A stretch of 64,000 bases of DNA, from assembly GCA_024637035.1 (NCBI GenBank), contig JAGXFW010000014.1:124001-188000 (forward strand). Reading direction: 5' to 3'. The position numbers and the translations under genes were made by a program. The notes below the pieces were generated by a model. The model worked only from the letters and a program-made list of their open reading frames with translations. It did not search any database and was not told the origin of the DNA. Source of the DNA: Actinomycetes bacterium. Lineage in GTDB: Bacteria; Actinomycetota; Thermoleophilia; RBG-16-64-13. Shown piece after piece: positions 50,085 through 58,318 of the stretch (position 1 is its first letter; each line of letters starts with the position of its first letter).

Positions 50085-50885
50085 TCAGTCACCCTTGCCG
50101 TTCCCCCGGATCGCCTCACGACGGCTCTCGATCAATTCGAGCTTGGGGATCAGCGTCTCCAGGTAGCCGGTGATCAGAGCCACCCGCTCGGACTCGCTTC
50201 GGGATTCAAGCAGTCGCTGCCTGAGACCGATCTCGAAGTCCAGATCGGCGGCGATCCGATATGAGCGTTGGGTCTGGCCGCTTTCTTCGCCACCGTCTTC
50301 ATCGACAAAGGCATCTTCGCCGGCAAGCGCTTCTGCGTCGGCAAGCGCTTCGTCATCGACCGGCGCCACAGCTTCATCGCCGATCGCTTCGTCGCCCCCC
50401 CGCGCGGCCTCGAATCGCCGGAGCAGCTCACTTAAAGGAGTAGGGGCATCCGGGGTATCGACCTCACCAAGGTCGGCCGGCTCCGACGCCTCGGTGGGCT
50501 CTTCGGCCCGCTCTTCGGCCGGCTCCTCTCCCGACGCCTCATCCGGCTCCTCCTCGAGGTATTCCACGGCGACTCCCAAGGGCTCCTCGTCGGCGTCATC
50601 GGGAACATCGATCGCCAGGATCCGAAAGGGGGTCCCCCCGCGCACCACGATGTTGGATCTCCCGTCGGGGAACTCCTCGAGCACAGCCACCAGCCGCGCC
50701 AGACAACCCACGGCTGCGACGCCGTCGCCCAATCGAAGGACCACTCCGAAGGGCTCCCCATCTTCCAGGCAGCGCGACACGAGCTTCTTGTACCGCTCCT
50801 CGAAGATGTGAAGGGGCAGAAGCTCTCCGGGCAGTAGGACGAGTTGAAGCGGAAACAACGACAGTCGCTCGGGCAGAAGGTCCAT
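50085..50885 (-). CDS. LON-peptidase N-terminal (substrate-binding) domain protein
   Basis: 266 residues from ATG 50885. Lon-N domain: LSLFPLQLVLLPGELLPLHIFEERYKKLVSRCLEDGEPFGVVL, GCLARLVAVLEEFPDGRSNIVVRGGTPFRIL. A middle stretch of about 100 residues is very acidic and low-complexity (EEEPDEASGEEPAEERAEEP and more). The ATPase and protease domains of Lon are absent. The C-terminal helices (YLETLIPKLELIESRREAI) match Lon-N proteins. It may recognise unfolded substrates; the function is unproven. Confidence 0.88.
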   Translation of the reverse strand: MDLLPERLSLFPLQLVLLPGELLPLHIFEERYKKLVSRCLEDGEPFGVVLRLGDGVAAVGCLARLVAVLEEFPDGRSNIVVRGGTPFRILAIDVPDDADEEPLGVAVEYLEEEPDEASGEEPAEERAEEPTEASEPADLGEVDTPDAPTPLSELLRRFEAARGGDEAIGDEAVAPVDDEALADAEALAGEDAFVDEDGGEESGQTQRSYRIAADLDFEIGLRQRLLESRSESERVALITGYLETLIPKLELIESRREAIRGNGKGD

Positions 50886-50981
50886 GCTCTCGTACCTACC
50901 CTCGGGGCACCGGTTCACACACCCTAACCTTGCCCGTGCCACCCGCGCGCGCATCCCTAGGCGCCTGCGGCACTACCGTCC

Positions 50982-51722
50982 CTAGTCGCCCGACACCGGG
51001 TCTTGTCTCGCCTCGAGATTCCGGCGCCGCCTGAAGTTGAGCACCTCGATGCCCAGAGCGAACGCTATGGCGAAGTAGATGTACCCTCGCTCGATGTGGC
51101 GACCGAAGCCGTCCATGAAGAGCATGACACCTATGAGCAGCAGAAAGCTCAACGCAAGGATCTTGACGCTCGGATGGTGGGTGATGAAACGCGAGAGCGG
51201 TGGGGCATAGAACATCATCACCCCGATGGCGGCGGCGATCGCGATCACGATGATGACTATCTGCGAGGTGAGACCTACGGCCGTGAGCACGGAATCGATG
51301 GCGAAGATGATGTCGATCACCAGGATCATCGCGATGACCCCTGCGTACGACCCACGGGGCTTGGCCACGGCGCGCTCGTGGTCCTTGACCTCCGTGGTCT
51401 CGAATATCTCGCGTACAGACTTGTATACGAGGAACAGACCACCCGAGATCAGCACGAAGTCGGCCACGCTGAATTCATGGCCGAAAGCGGTGAAGAGAGG
51501 TTCCTCGAGCTTGAGAAGGTACGAGATCCCGAGCACGAGCGCCACCCGTCCGAAGAGCGCCAGCCCAAGACCGAGGCGCTGTGCGCGGGGACGCTGCTCC
51601 TCGGGAAGGGACTCAGTCACGATCGCGATGAAGATCACGTTGTCGATGCCCAGCACGATCTCAAGCACCAACAACGTGAGCAGCGCCACCAGTGCTTCAC
51701 CGGTGAAGAGCCCCTCGAACAC
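50982..51722 (-). CDS. TerC-family integral membrane protein
   Basis: 246 residues with the TerC signature LLVLEIVLGIDNVIFIAIV and the matching second repeat IAMILVIDIIFAIDSVLTAVGLT; about seven helices. TerC/Alx proteins are linked to tellurite resistance and Mn2+ export. I looked upstream for a yybP-ykoY Mn riboswitch and saw none. Preceded by GGGGAGG. Confidence 0.92.
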   Translation of the reverse strand: MFEGLFTGEALVALLTLLVLEIVLGIDNVIFIAIVTESLPEEQRPRAQRLGLGLALFGRVALVLGISYLLKLEEPLFTAFGHEFSVADFVLISGGLFLVYKSVREIFETTEVKDHERAVAKPRGSYAGVIAMILVIDIIFAIDSVLTAVGLTSQIVIIVIAIAAAIGVMMFYAPPLSRFITHHPSVKILALSFLLLIGVMLFMDGFGRHIERGYIYFAIAFALGIEVLNFRRRRNLEARQDPVSGD

Positions 51723-52085
51723 CGTCTACCTCCCCTTGTCGTCGGCCCAACGCACGACACCCTGGGCTCCGATCGCAGGATACCACCGGCACGCGGGACA
51801 GCGCCGTCGCGAATACGACCGCGCCTGATCGAAGCCTTGCCGCGATCAGAAACGAGTGGAGGGCGCGGATGCGAGTCCCGGCCCTCCGTCGGTCAAGGAA
51901 GCGTTGCTTGGATCGCGCCTAGGAGGCTGTTGAAGATCGAAGCTTTGGCCGCCAGAACGCACTGGACGGCGCGATGCGGCGTCCTCGGTCGCGCACGTAG
52001 CGCTGCTACGAGCGCTCCCTCTCGTCCTTGCCTCACGCGTGCCCATCGCGCCCCGGCGGCGAAGCGTCCATTCTTCAACAGCCTG
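51723..52085. other. Gene-free stretch containing a fold-back element
   Basis: The first 200 bases (51723-51923) hold nothing I can identify beyond the TerC ribosome binding site. The rest is the inverted-repeat element described separately. Open frames across it have no family similarity and arise from its GC-rich palindromic sequence. Confidence 0.5.
51924..52084. mobile_element. MITE-like fold-back element with 12-bp terminal inverted repeats
   Basis: Perfect ends AGGCTGTTGAAG (51924-51935) and CTTCAACAGCCT (52073-52084) enclose about 161 bp. Inside, GCTTTGGCCGCC faces GGCGGCGAAGC, CGCGATG faces CATCGCG, and the centre GTAGCGCTGCTAC is itself palindromic, so the whole unit can fold into one long hairpin. 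No transposase is encoded. It ends 1 bp from the stop of the small winged-helix gene and might act as its terminator. Confidence 0.7.
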
Positions 52086-52262
52086 CTACGCCGGCTGCCA
52101 AAAGCACCGCTTCGGGGAGACGATCTCACTGGTCTTCTTCAGATCGGCCATGGCCTTGTCGACCACCTTGCGGTCGAGTCCGGTGAGTTCCACGACCTTG
52201 CCGGCGTTGACGGGCTCGCCCGCCTGCTTCATCGCTTCCAGTACCTGCTGTGTGGGTTCCAT
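52086..52262 (-). CDS. Small winged-helix protein (58 residues)
   Basis: Begins at ATG 52262 with GGAGG at -8 and ends at 52086. Sequence features: VLEAMKQAGEPVNAGKVVELTG, LDRKVVDKAMADLKK, then TSEIVSPKRCFWQP. This is a helix - turn - recognition helix - beta wing pattern of a minimal winged-helix domain. It lies 31 nt downstream of the dynamin gene, so it is likely co-transcribed. DNA binding is inferred from the fold pattern only. Confidence 0.75.
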   Translation of the reverse strand: MEPTQQVLEAMKQAGEPVNAGKVVELTGLDRKVVDKAMADLKKTSEIVSPKRCFWQPA

Positions 52263-52293
52263 TGTCGAGACCTCCGTACGAGTGATCGGGCTT

Positions 52294-54075
52294 CTAGAGA
52301 CGCTCCACCCGGCGCGAGAGTTCTTCGAACTCGCGCGCGGAATCCGCGAGGTGCGTCTGCATCTGGTCGAGGCGCTCTCGCTCCGAGCGCACGAACCGAG
52401 TATAGGGTGCGACCGCCTCCCTGATGCGGAAGGCGCTCCGCTCGATCTCCTGGTCGAACGAAGCTGTGAGCATGTGCATGAGCTCCTCCCGGAGCTCCCC
52501 GATCTTCTCCGACAGCTCGGTCTTGGCTTTGCGGCGCCGGTTCGGAAGCACGAACAGTCCGAGCGTAGCCATGGTGCCGGCGGCGAGCGCGCCGGTCACG
52601 TCAACGAGTTGCGTAGTCGCCAGGATGGTGATCACAGCGCCCAGGCCAAGTGCACCTACTTCCAGCACGGCGATGCCGGCCACGGCGCTCTGAACGGAGT
52701 CGGCCAGGCGTGTCGACTCGAGATCGCGGTCGTAACCGTCGATGGTGCGTTGGGCGGCGCGGCCGACCGTGTCGAGGAGTTGGCCGCGATCGTAGTCGAA
52801 GCTGCCGATCTCGCCGATCACGCGATCGGGGTGGTTGGACCGGCGGCGGCTCAGGTGCTCTCCAACTGTCTGCCATTGGCGCAACTCGGCGCCGATGACC
52901 CAGTCGATGATCTCCTCCACCTTCTTCTCGATCTGCTTGGGAGCATCGGCGATCACTTTGCGCTCGAACTCAGCCTTGATCTTCGACTTGTTGATCAGGT
53001 CGAATGTGCGCGTGATGCGGATGGTCTCTTCGAAGAAGTCATTGCCGCGCTTCTCGAATTCGTGCAGCACGTTGTCGACATCGGTGAGGCGAAAGCGGAA
53101 CTCCCGCGTGAGGTCTTCCTGATAGAGGTCGAGTTGCCGCTCGATGTCGTCGAGCGCGGTGAAGTCGCCCTGCAGCAACTCGATACGCCCCTCGACCGCC
53201 TCGGAGTAGCGCCGGTTCAGACTCAGGCCCACCCCGAGCGGGTTGAGGAGTTTCAGCCGGACCCGCTCGGTCTCGTCAAGTGTCTCGACCACGTACTCTT
53301 CGAGGGCACGAAAGCGGCTACGGACCATGAGGTCTTGGTTGGCGGCTGCGGCAGCGCCTGGCGCACCTTCGCCTCCACCATCACCTTCGCCTCCGCCGAG
53401 TTTCGCCTCGAGCGCGAGCCGCGACGACACGGCGAACACCACCGGCGCGAAGCCGAGCAGACGATCGGCGTTCTCGACGATGAAACGCTCGATCTCGGCG
53501 ATGTCGTCATCGCCGCGGAGGATGTCCACCTTGTTGACCACGAACACGATCTTCTTGCCCCATTCGCGGATCGCTTCGATGAAGCGGCGTTCGCTCTCTG
53601 TGAACGGGCGGTCGGCCGAGGTGACGAAGAGCACCAGGTCGGACCGGGGCACGAACTTCTGAGTGATGGCCTCGTGGTCCCGATCCAGGGCGTTGGTGCC
53701 CGGGGTATCGACGATCTGCACCTGACGGAGCAGCTCCACCGGAGCGACTATCCTCACCACGCCGTCGGCGCCATCGTCGCGGGCCACGGTGGGTCCGTAC
53801 GAAAGCGAGTGGATGCGCGTGGTCGTGGGCGTGACTCCCTGTTCGAGCAGTTCGCTGCCCAAGAGAGCATTGATGAAGGTGCTCTTGCCGGCGTTGAACT
53901 CACCCGCCACGACCACCAAGAAGAGTTCGTCGAGTTGGTGGATTGAGGCCTCGAGCGTGGCTTGGTCGTCGCGGGCGGCCTCGTACCGGGCCAGAGCCAC
54001 CTGGAGCCCCGCGAGCAGGCGCCGCACCTCGGCGAGGAGCTGCTCGTGACTATGAGTGAGGATCTTATTCAGCAC
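52294..54075 (-). CDS. Bacterial dynamin-like GTPase
   Basis: 593 residues. GTPase motifs: G1 VVAGEFNAGKSTFINALLG, G2 GVTPTTTRIHSL, G3 QIVDTPGTNALD, G4 FVVNKVDIL. Long helical stalk regions surround a hydrophobic pair (VAGIAVLEVGALGLGAVITILATTQLVDVTGALAAGTMATLGLFV, about 446-495) that could insert in the membrane. The C-terminus is coiled (LDQMQTHLADSAREFEELSRRVERL). Bacterial dynamins remodel or protect membranes, some against phage or antibiotics. One gene only, not the usual tandem pair. Confidence 0.9.
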   Translation of the reverse strand: MLNKILTHSHEQLLAEVRRLLAGLQVALARYEAARDDQATLEASIHQLDELFLVVVAGEFNAGKSTFINALLGSELLEQGVTPTTTRIHSLSYGPTVARDDGADGVVRIVAPVELLRQVQIVDTPGTNALDRDHEAITQKFVPRSDLVLFVTSADRPFTESERRFIEAIREWGKKIVFVVNKVDILRGDDDIAEIERFIVENADRLLGFAPVVFAVSSRLALEAKLGGGEGDGGGEGAPGAAAAANQDLMVRSRFRALEEYVVETLDETERVRLKLLNPLGVGLSLNRRYSEAVEGRIELLQGDFTALDDIERQLDLYQEDLTREFRFRLTDVDNVLHEFEKRGNDFFEETIRITRTFDLINKSKIKAEFERKVIADAPKQIEKKVEEIIDWVIGAELRQWQTVGEHLSRRRSNHPDRVIGEIGSFDYDRGQLLDTVGRAAQRTIDGYDRDLESTRLADSVQSAVAGIAVLEVGALGLGAVITILATTQLVDVTGALAAGTMATLGLFVLPNRRRKAKTELSEKIGELREELMHMLTASFDQEIERSAFRIREAVAPYTRFVRSERERLDQMQTHLADSAREFEELSRRVERL

Positions 54076-54219
54076 CAGACGGCTCCCCGGTCGACGAGGT
54101 CATCACGGCCAAAGATACCACGCTAGCCTCGCGATCCTGCCTCGGGGCGGTCCTCCCGGCGGTCCTCACGGCGGTCCTCGCGCTGTTGCCCAGCCTCGGT
54201 TCCGGCCGAGCGGAGGAGT

Positions 54220-54702
54220 CTAGTTGCCGTCGAGGCCGCTGCGCACGAGTTCCTGGAATACGACGGGGTCCAGGACGTAGGCCAGCGCCAAGGTGCCCAC
54301 AAGGATGTTCACCGAGAGCCAACGCGTATAGCGGCCCCGAGTGCGCACCAACAAGATCATGGCGCACACCGCCATCACTGCCGGTCCGACAAGCTTGATA
54401 TCCCCCAGAGGCACGCGGTAGCCGGCGACCGTGCGCTCCGAGGTCCCCAGGAACGCCGCCAGATCGAAACTCACTCCGAAGATGACCAAGAGGAACTCAA
54501 GAACGAGTGTGGCCAGCAGCGCGCGAGACGCCCAGCGGGTCGTCTCGCCTTCGGTGCGGTACACCTGGTAGGCCACACTCCCGGTGAGGGCGATGAGCAA
54601 CACGAGAGGGCTCTTCGCCAGCAGCCCGATCAAGGCCCCCACCACGACGATGATCGAGAGGACGAGACAGATCGTTCCGGCGTGCTTCGTCGGCTTGGCC
54701 AA
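54220..54702 (-). CDS. Small integral membrane protein of unknown function
   Basis: 160 residues from TTG 54702, chosen because AAGGGGGATC lies just upstream; the longer frame to 55215 lacks support and overlaps the aquaporin gene. Four hydrophobic segments: GTICLVLSIIVVVGALIGLLA, PLVLLIALTGSVAYQVY, LLATLVLEFLLVIFGVSFDLAAF and VGPAVMAVCAMILLV, with a last one at the C-terminus. I do not recognise the family. Confidence 0.7.
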   Translation of the reverse strand: MAKPTKHAGTICLVLSIIVVVGALIGLLAKSPLVLLIALTGSVAYQVYRTEGETTRWASRALLATLVLEFLLVIFGVSFDLAAFLGTSERTVAGYRVPLGDIKLVGPAVMAVCAMILLVRTRGRYTRWLSVNILVGTLALAYVLDPVVFQELVRSGLDGN

Positions 54703-54990
54703 CAGATCCCCCTTCGAGCGTGAACTCGACGATCGGACACCGTCACCCGATCGCCCCGGTTCGCACAGCCTACCACCCGCCCGCTGAACTCGAAGCTCCT
54801 TTTCGGCACAAAGAACCGCTACGCCTCCTCGCCTCCGGGAAAGGTTCTCGCGTGCCTCGCCCGCCCGTGGTATTCTTTTACACATATAACTGACCACGTC
54901 ATCTAGCGGAGCATTCGGTGCCCTGGAAGGACCGCGCGCCTCGCATGTTCTCAGGCGACGGTTGGTCCTAGGCGGGGAAACGGTGACCTC

Positions 54991-55728
54991 ATGAAGAGCG
55001 TTCGCGCATGCCTGGCAGAGTTCATCGGGACGTTCGCTCTGGTGTTCGCGGGCGCGGGAGCCATCATGTCCGGTGCGGCTACCGGCTCTCCCAACCAAAT
55101 CGGGATCGCGCTGACGTTCGGGTTGACTGTCATGGTGGTGGTCTACGCACTTGGTCACGTTTCGGGCGCCCACATCAACCCCGCCGTCACCATCGCCTTT
55201 GCGGCGATCGGCCACTTCCCGTGGCGCCGGGTGCCCGGATACGTGGCCGCCCAGTCGGCCGCCGCGATCGCGGCGGCCGCCATCCTGCGGATATCTTTGG
55301 GCCCGGTGGCCGGGGTGGGCGCGACACTGCCGACGGTGACTCCCACGAACGCCCTGGTCCTTGAGGCCATACTCACCGGCATCTTGATGGTGGTGATCGT
55401 GTCGGTGGCGACGGATGCGCGAGCCGTGGGGGGCATCGCCGGCGCCGCTATCGGCGCCACGGTCGGGCTCGCGGCCCTGTGGGCCGGACCACTCACCGGG
55501 GCCTCCATGAACCCGGCGCGCTCACTCGGGCCCGCCCTGGTGAGTGGCGATCTGAGTGCGATCTGGGTCTACCTGGTGGGTCCCGTCGCGGGCGCGCTCG
55601 CGGGAGGCATAGCCTACCAGGTCGTGGCCGGACGCAAGGCCGCGCCGGGACTCGGCGAGATCACAGAGTTCATGCGCGCTCACGTGGGCCCAAGAAGCCT
55701 ACGAGCCGGCCGGCCGGATCGATCCTAG
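54991..55728 (+). CDS. MIP/aquaporin-family channel
   Basis: 245 residues, six helices, both NPA boxes present: VSGAHINPAVTIAFA and LTGASMNPARSLGPALVSG. The N-terminus ACLAEFIGTFALVFAGAGAI is classic. The residue five after the second NPA region and the small length fit the aquaporin more than the glycerol-facilitator branch, but selectivity is not certain. Followed tail-to-tail by a PadR gene (4-nt overlap of ends). Confidence 0.93.
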   Translation: MKSVRACLAEFIGTFALVFAGAGAIMSGAATGSPNQIGIALTFGLTVMVVVYALGHVSGAHINPAVTIAFAAIGHFPWRRVPGYVAAQSAAAIAAAAILRISLGPVAGVGATLPTVTPTNALVLEAILTGILMVVIVSVATDARAVGGIAGAAIGATVGLAALWAGPLTGASMNPARSLGPALVSGDLSAIWVYLVGPVAGALAGGIAYQVVAGRKAAPGLGEITEFMRAHVGPRSLRAGRPDRS

Positions 55729-56240
55729 GAGCCCTCGCGGCCCTCGCGGCCCTTTGAGTCCAGTGGGCCTTTCGCGCCTTTCCGGTCTTCGCTGCCCGCC
55801 CCGATCTCGCCCCTTCCACCGTCGCGCCGTAGTTCCTCGAAGTCCTCGAGGAACGCCTGGATGGCGTCACGATGACCCCTCAGTGTGTCGGCCCACCGGT
55901 CCAAGCAGGCGTCGCCCAGGTTGGTTAGGCTATAGAGGCGCCGGGCCGGCCCGCCCCCTTCCGTGTCCCACTCGGAGGTGACCAGGTTGAAGCGTTCCAT
56001 GCGGCGCAACGTGCGATACAGACCTCCGGAGTCAGGGCCCGTCTCACCGCCTAGGGGCATGGAGCGGAGGCGCTCCGCCATGTCGTAGCCGCTCAGGCAC
56101 TCGTGTTCCGCGATCGCAAGCAGGGCGGCGGGTGAGGTGAACTTCCCGATGTTCTTCCCCGTGCAGGCGCAGTCGTCTAGATCGCAGACCTCATCTGGTT
56201 CTCGCGCAACTGACTCCTGCGTGTGGTCTTCGTGGTCCAT
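55725..56240 (-). CDS. PadR-family regulator with Cys-rich N-terminus
   Basis: 171 residues from ATG 56240. Winged helix: SPAALLAIAEHECLSGYDMAERLRSM, SGGLYRTLRRMERFNLVTSEWDTEGGGPARRLYSLTNLG. Before it lies CDLDDCACTGKNIGKF, with three Cys in six residues that could bind metal or sense redox. The C-terminal tail is charged and low-complexity. Target unknown; it lies convergent with the aquaporin gene. Confidence 0.88.
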   Translation of the reverse strand: MDHEDHTQESVAREPDEVCDLDDCACTGKNIGKFTSPAALLAIAEHECLSGYDMAERLRSMPLGGETGPDSGGLYRTLRRMERFNLVTSEWDTEGGGPARRLYSLTNLGDACLDRWADTLRGHRDAIQAFLEDFEELRRDGGRGEIGAGSEDRKGAKGPLDSKGREGREGS

Positions 56241-56432
56241 GGCACCTGTCTCCCGAACACGTGTGCGCCGCTGCTTCATATCTTAGCGCAAGGCAGAGCG
56301 CTCCCCGCGAAGGGGCGGACTCATGAAGGAGCGAAGCACATGGTCCTAGCGGTGCCGCCCGAGGACCTTCGTCGCCCCCCGGGCGAGTTCACCCTTGGCA
56401 TCCAGGTCGCGTTGCACGGTCTTTGCCCACCG

Positions 56433-57704
56433 TCACGCGGCAGGCCCGGGTAGCGGAGGCATCACCACCACCGCGTTGCAGCCTCTTGCCTTTGCCAGTA
56501 GCAGCGCCTCTTCAGCAAGGCGAAGGGCGCCGTCGACATCAATGGCTCCACAGTTCGCGGCAGCAACACCGATGCTCATCGTGACAGGGATCTCCCCTTT
56601 GCTCGTCGTCACAGAGGTGCTCGAGACCGAGGCGCGAAGCCGCTCGGCAACGCTGGCGGCTGTAGCCAGAGAAGTCTCCGGGAGGAGCATGAGGAACTCC
56701 TCCCCTCCGTAGCGCCCCGCGAGGTCATACGAACGGACACAGGTGCCGAGCCGCCGTGCGACCTCGCGGAGCACCTCGTCACCCGCTTCGTGACCGTACT
56801 CGTCGTTCACCAGTGTGAGGCGGTCCACGTCGGCGAAGATCACGCCGAGGGCGCCGACCAGAGGTCGCTCCGCCAGGCGTGCCATACGGCTGCACTCCTC
56901 GACTGCGCGCTCGTAGATCGCCCCCCGACTGCTGAGACCGGTGAGGTTGTCAGTGCTCGACTGGGCCAAGAGCTGCCGCTCACGAATATCGAACCGACGA
57001 GTCGCCCCCCTGAGGACATAGAGTGAGAGCGCAACCAGGATGGAGATGACCACCAGGATCATCACGGTGATGTAGGCGACCACCGCCCGGAGTTCGCGGA
57101 TCGTGCCGGTTATATCTTGATAGACCTCGAACGAACCGACGACCTGGCCCTGTCGGTCGAAGATCGGAACGTAGGTCTCGACCACGTCGCGATCGAACCT
57201 GGTCTCTTCCTGCAGGTCGATGACCTCGTCCTTGCTCTCGAGCTTCGAATCGACCGTGCCGGCAAGCGCCCGGCCCAGCCGCTCGTTCTCTTGGTCGATG
57301 ATGCCAATTATCTTCGCATCGGTGCTGTACACGATGCGTGCCTCGGTGTCGTAAACCTTGATCTTGACGATGTCGAAGGGCTCGACGATTTGATCGAGCT
57401 GCGCATCGAGTCGGACGGCATCGTCTTTGGTCACGTCGAGCACGAGGCGCCCACCCGCTTCCTCAGACAAGAGGTCATCCGCGTGACTCACCACTATGGC
57501 CATGCCTAGGCGCGTTGCCAGATCCTCGGCCTCATGGATGACTCGGTCCGAGAGCACGAAGAAGACGCCCAGAGACACCAGCACCACGGCGGCCAACCCA
57601 CCCACGACGGAAACCCAGATCGCGCGACGCATGACTCGCGCCCCCGAAGTCCTCAGCTTGGCGTCGAGCGGTGCGTCAGGCGCGGATCCCCTGGAAATCT
57701 TCAT
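56433..57704 (-). CDS. Membrane-bound diguanylate cyclase (GGDEF)
   Basis: 423 residues from ATG 57704 (GAGGCG upstream). An N-terminal membrane helix (AIWVSVVGGLAAVVLVSLGVFF), an about 170-residue extracytoplasmic sensor of PAS/Cache type (VKIKVYDTEARIVYSTDAKIIG, YVPIFDRQGQVVGSFEVYQDI), a second helix (VAYITVMILVVISILVALSLY) and the GGDEF domain (IFADVDRLTLVNDEYGHEAGDEVLREVA; active site GRYGGEEFLMLLPET). It should make cyclic-di-GMP in response to an outside signal. No RxxD inhibitory site is evident. Confidence 0.92.
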   Translation of the reverse strand: MKISRGSAPDAPLDAKLRTSGARVMRRAIWVSVVGGLAAVVLVSLGVFFVLSDRVIHEAEDLATRLGMAIVVSHADDLLSEEAGGRLVLDVTKDDAVRLDAQLDQIVEPFDIVKIKVYDTEARIVYSTDAKIIGIIDQENERLGRALAGTVDSKLESKDEVIDLQEETRFDRDVVETYVPIFDRQGQVVGSFEVYQDITGTIRELRAVVAYITVMILVVISILVALSLYVLRGATRRFDIRERQLLAQSSTDNLTGLSSRGAIYERAVEECSRMARLAERPLVGALGVIFADVDRLTLVNDEYGHEAGDEVLREVARRLGTCVRSYDLAGRYGGEEFLMLLPETSLATAASVAERLRASVSSTSVTTSKGEIPVTMSIGVAAANCGAIDVDGALRLAEEALLLAKARGCNAVVVMPPLPGPAA

Positions 57705-57905
57705 CTGAATCGCCTCAAGATGTCCCGAACCTCCCCGAACGCCAGTCAGTGTCGCCACAAGGCTTTGCCTGTACGACTCATAGTATCGACACTACGCGCA
57801 CTGAACCATAGCCCCTCAGGATCGCGTACGCCGGGGACTCCGGCCTCGGGGCGCAAAGGCGGGGCGCTGCTCCGACCCGAAGTCTTGATTTCCCCTCGTG
57901 CGCGG

Positions 57906-57936
57906 AGTACCATTCATTGCGTAGTACCATTCATTG
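57906..57936 (+). promoter_or_regulatory. Tandem operator repeats upstream of the padR-DUF1700-like operon
   Basis: AGTACCATTCATTG occurs twice (57906-57919, 57923-57936), repeat unit 17 bp. The second copy is followed by TGTACTAGTGTTC, so inverted GTAC/AGT elements also occur. The site sits 35 bp before the regulator gene. Binding by the PadR protein encoded there is the natural inference. Confidence 0.65.
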
Positions 57937-57970
57937 TGTACTAGTGTTCGATGCGTTGTATTAAGGAGGC

Positions 57971-58318
57971 ATGACGTTGGACAGCTTCTCCTCCTGGGTG
58001 GCTCAGCTCAGAAAGGGAGTGGTCGAGCTGCTCGTGCTGCGGCTACTCGCGGCCCGTGGCCCCTTGCATGGGTATGCCATATCCCGTCACCTACAGGAAT
58101 TGGGGGAGACCGTGGCAGGCGAGAGCACTGTCTACCCCGTGCTCAAACGACTCGAGGCCGAGAGCCTTGTGACCGGCGCCTGGCTCCAGGAGGGCGACGC
58201 CCCCCCACGCAAAGACTACGAAGTGACCGAGGCCGGCCGGGAGTTCCTGGTCAGAGCATCGGAGCAGTGGCAGACACTCCACAACGCACTCAGGCTTCTC
58301 GAGGAGGAGACGCGATGA
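57971..58318 (+). CDS. PadR-family transcriptional regulator
   Basis: 115 residues. PadR winged helix: WVAQLRKGVVELLVLRLLAARGPLHGYAISRHLQELG, STVYPVLKRLEAESLVTGAW, RKDYEVTEAGREFL. AAGGAGG stands only one base before ATG 57971 but seven before TTG 57977, so the TTG may be the real start. Coupled by 4 nt to a membrane protein gene, the usual PadR-DUF1700 arrangement. Confidence 0.92.
   Translation: MTLDSFSSWVAQLRKGVVELLVLRLLAARGPLHGYAISRHLQELGETVAGESTVYPVLKRLEAESLVTGAWLQEGDAPPRKDYEVTEAGREFLVRASEQWQTLHNALRLLEEETR

Noticed and set aside
51723-51845. Possible yybP-ykoY manganese riboswitch upstream of terC
   Set aside because: I could not find the paired conserved stems or loop sequences; only about 120 bp of unstructured-looking leader.
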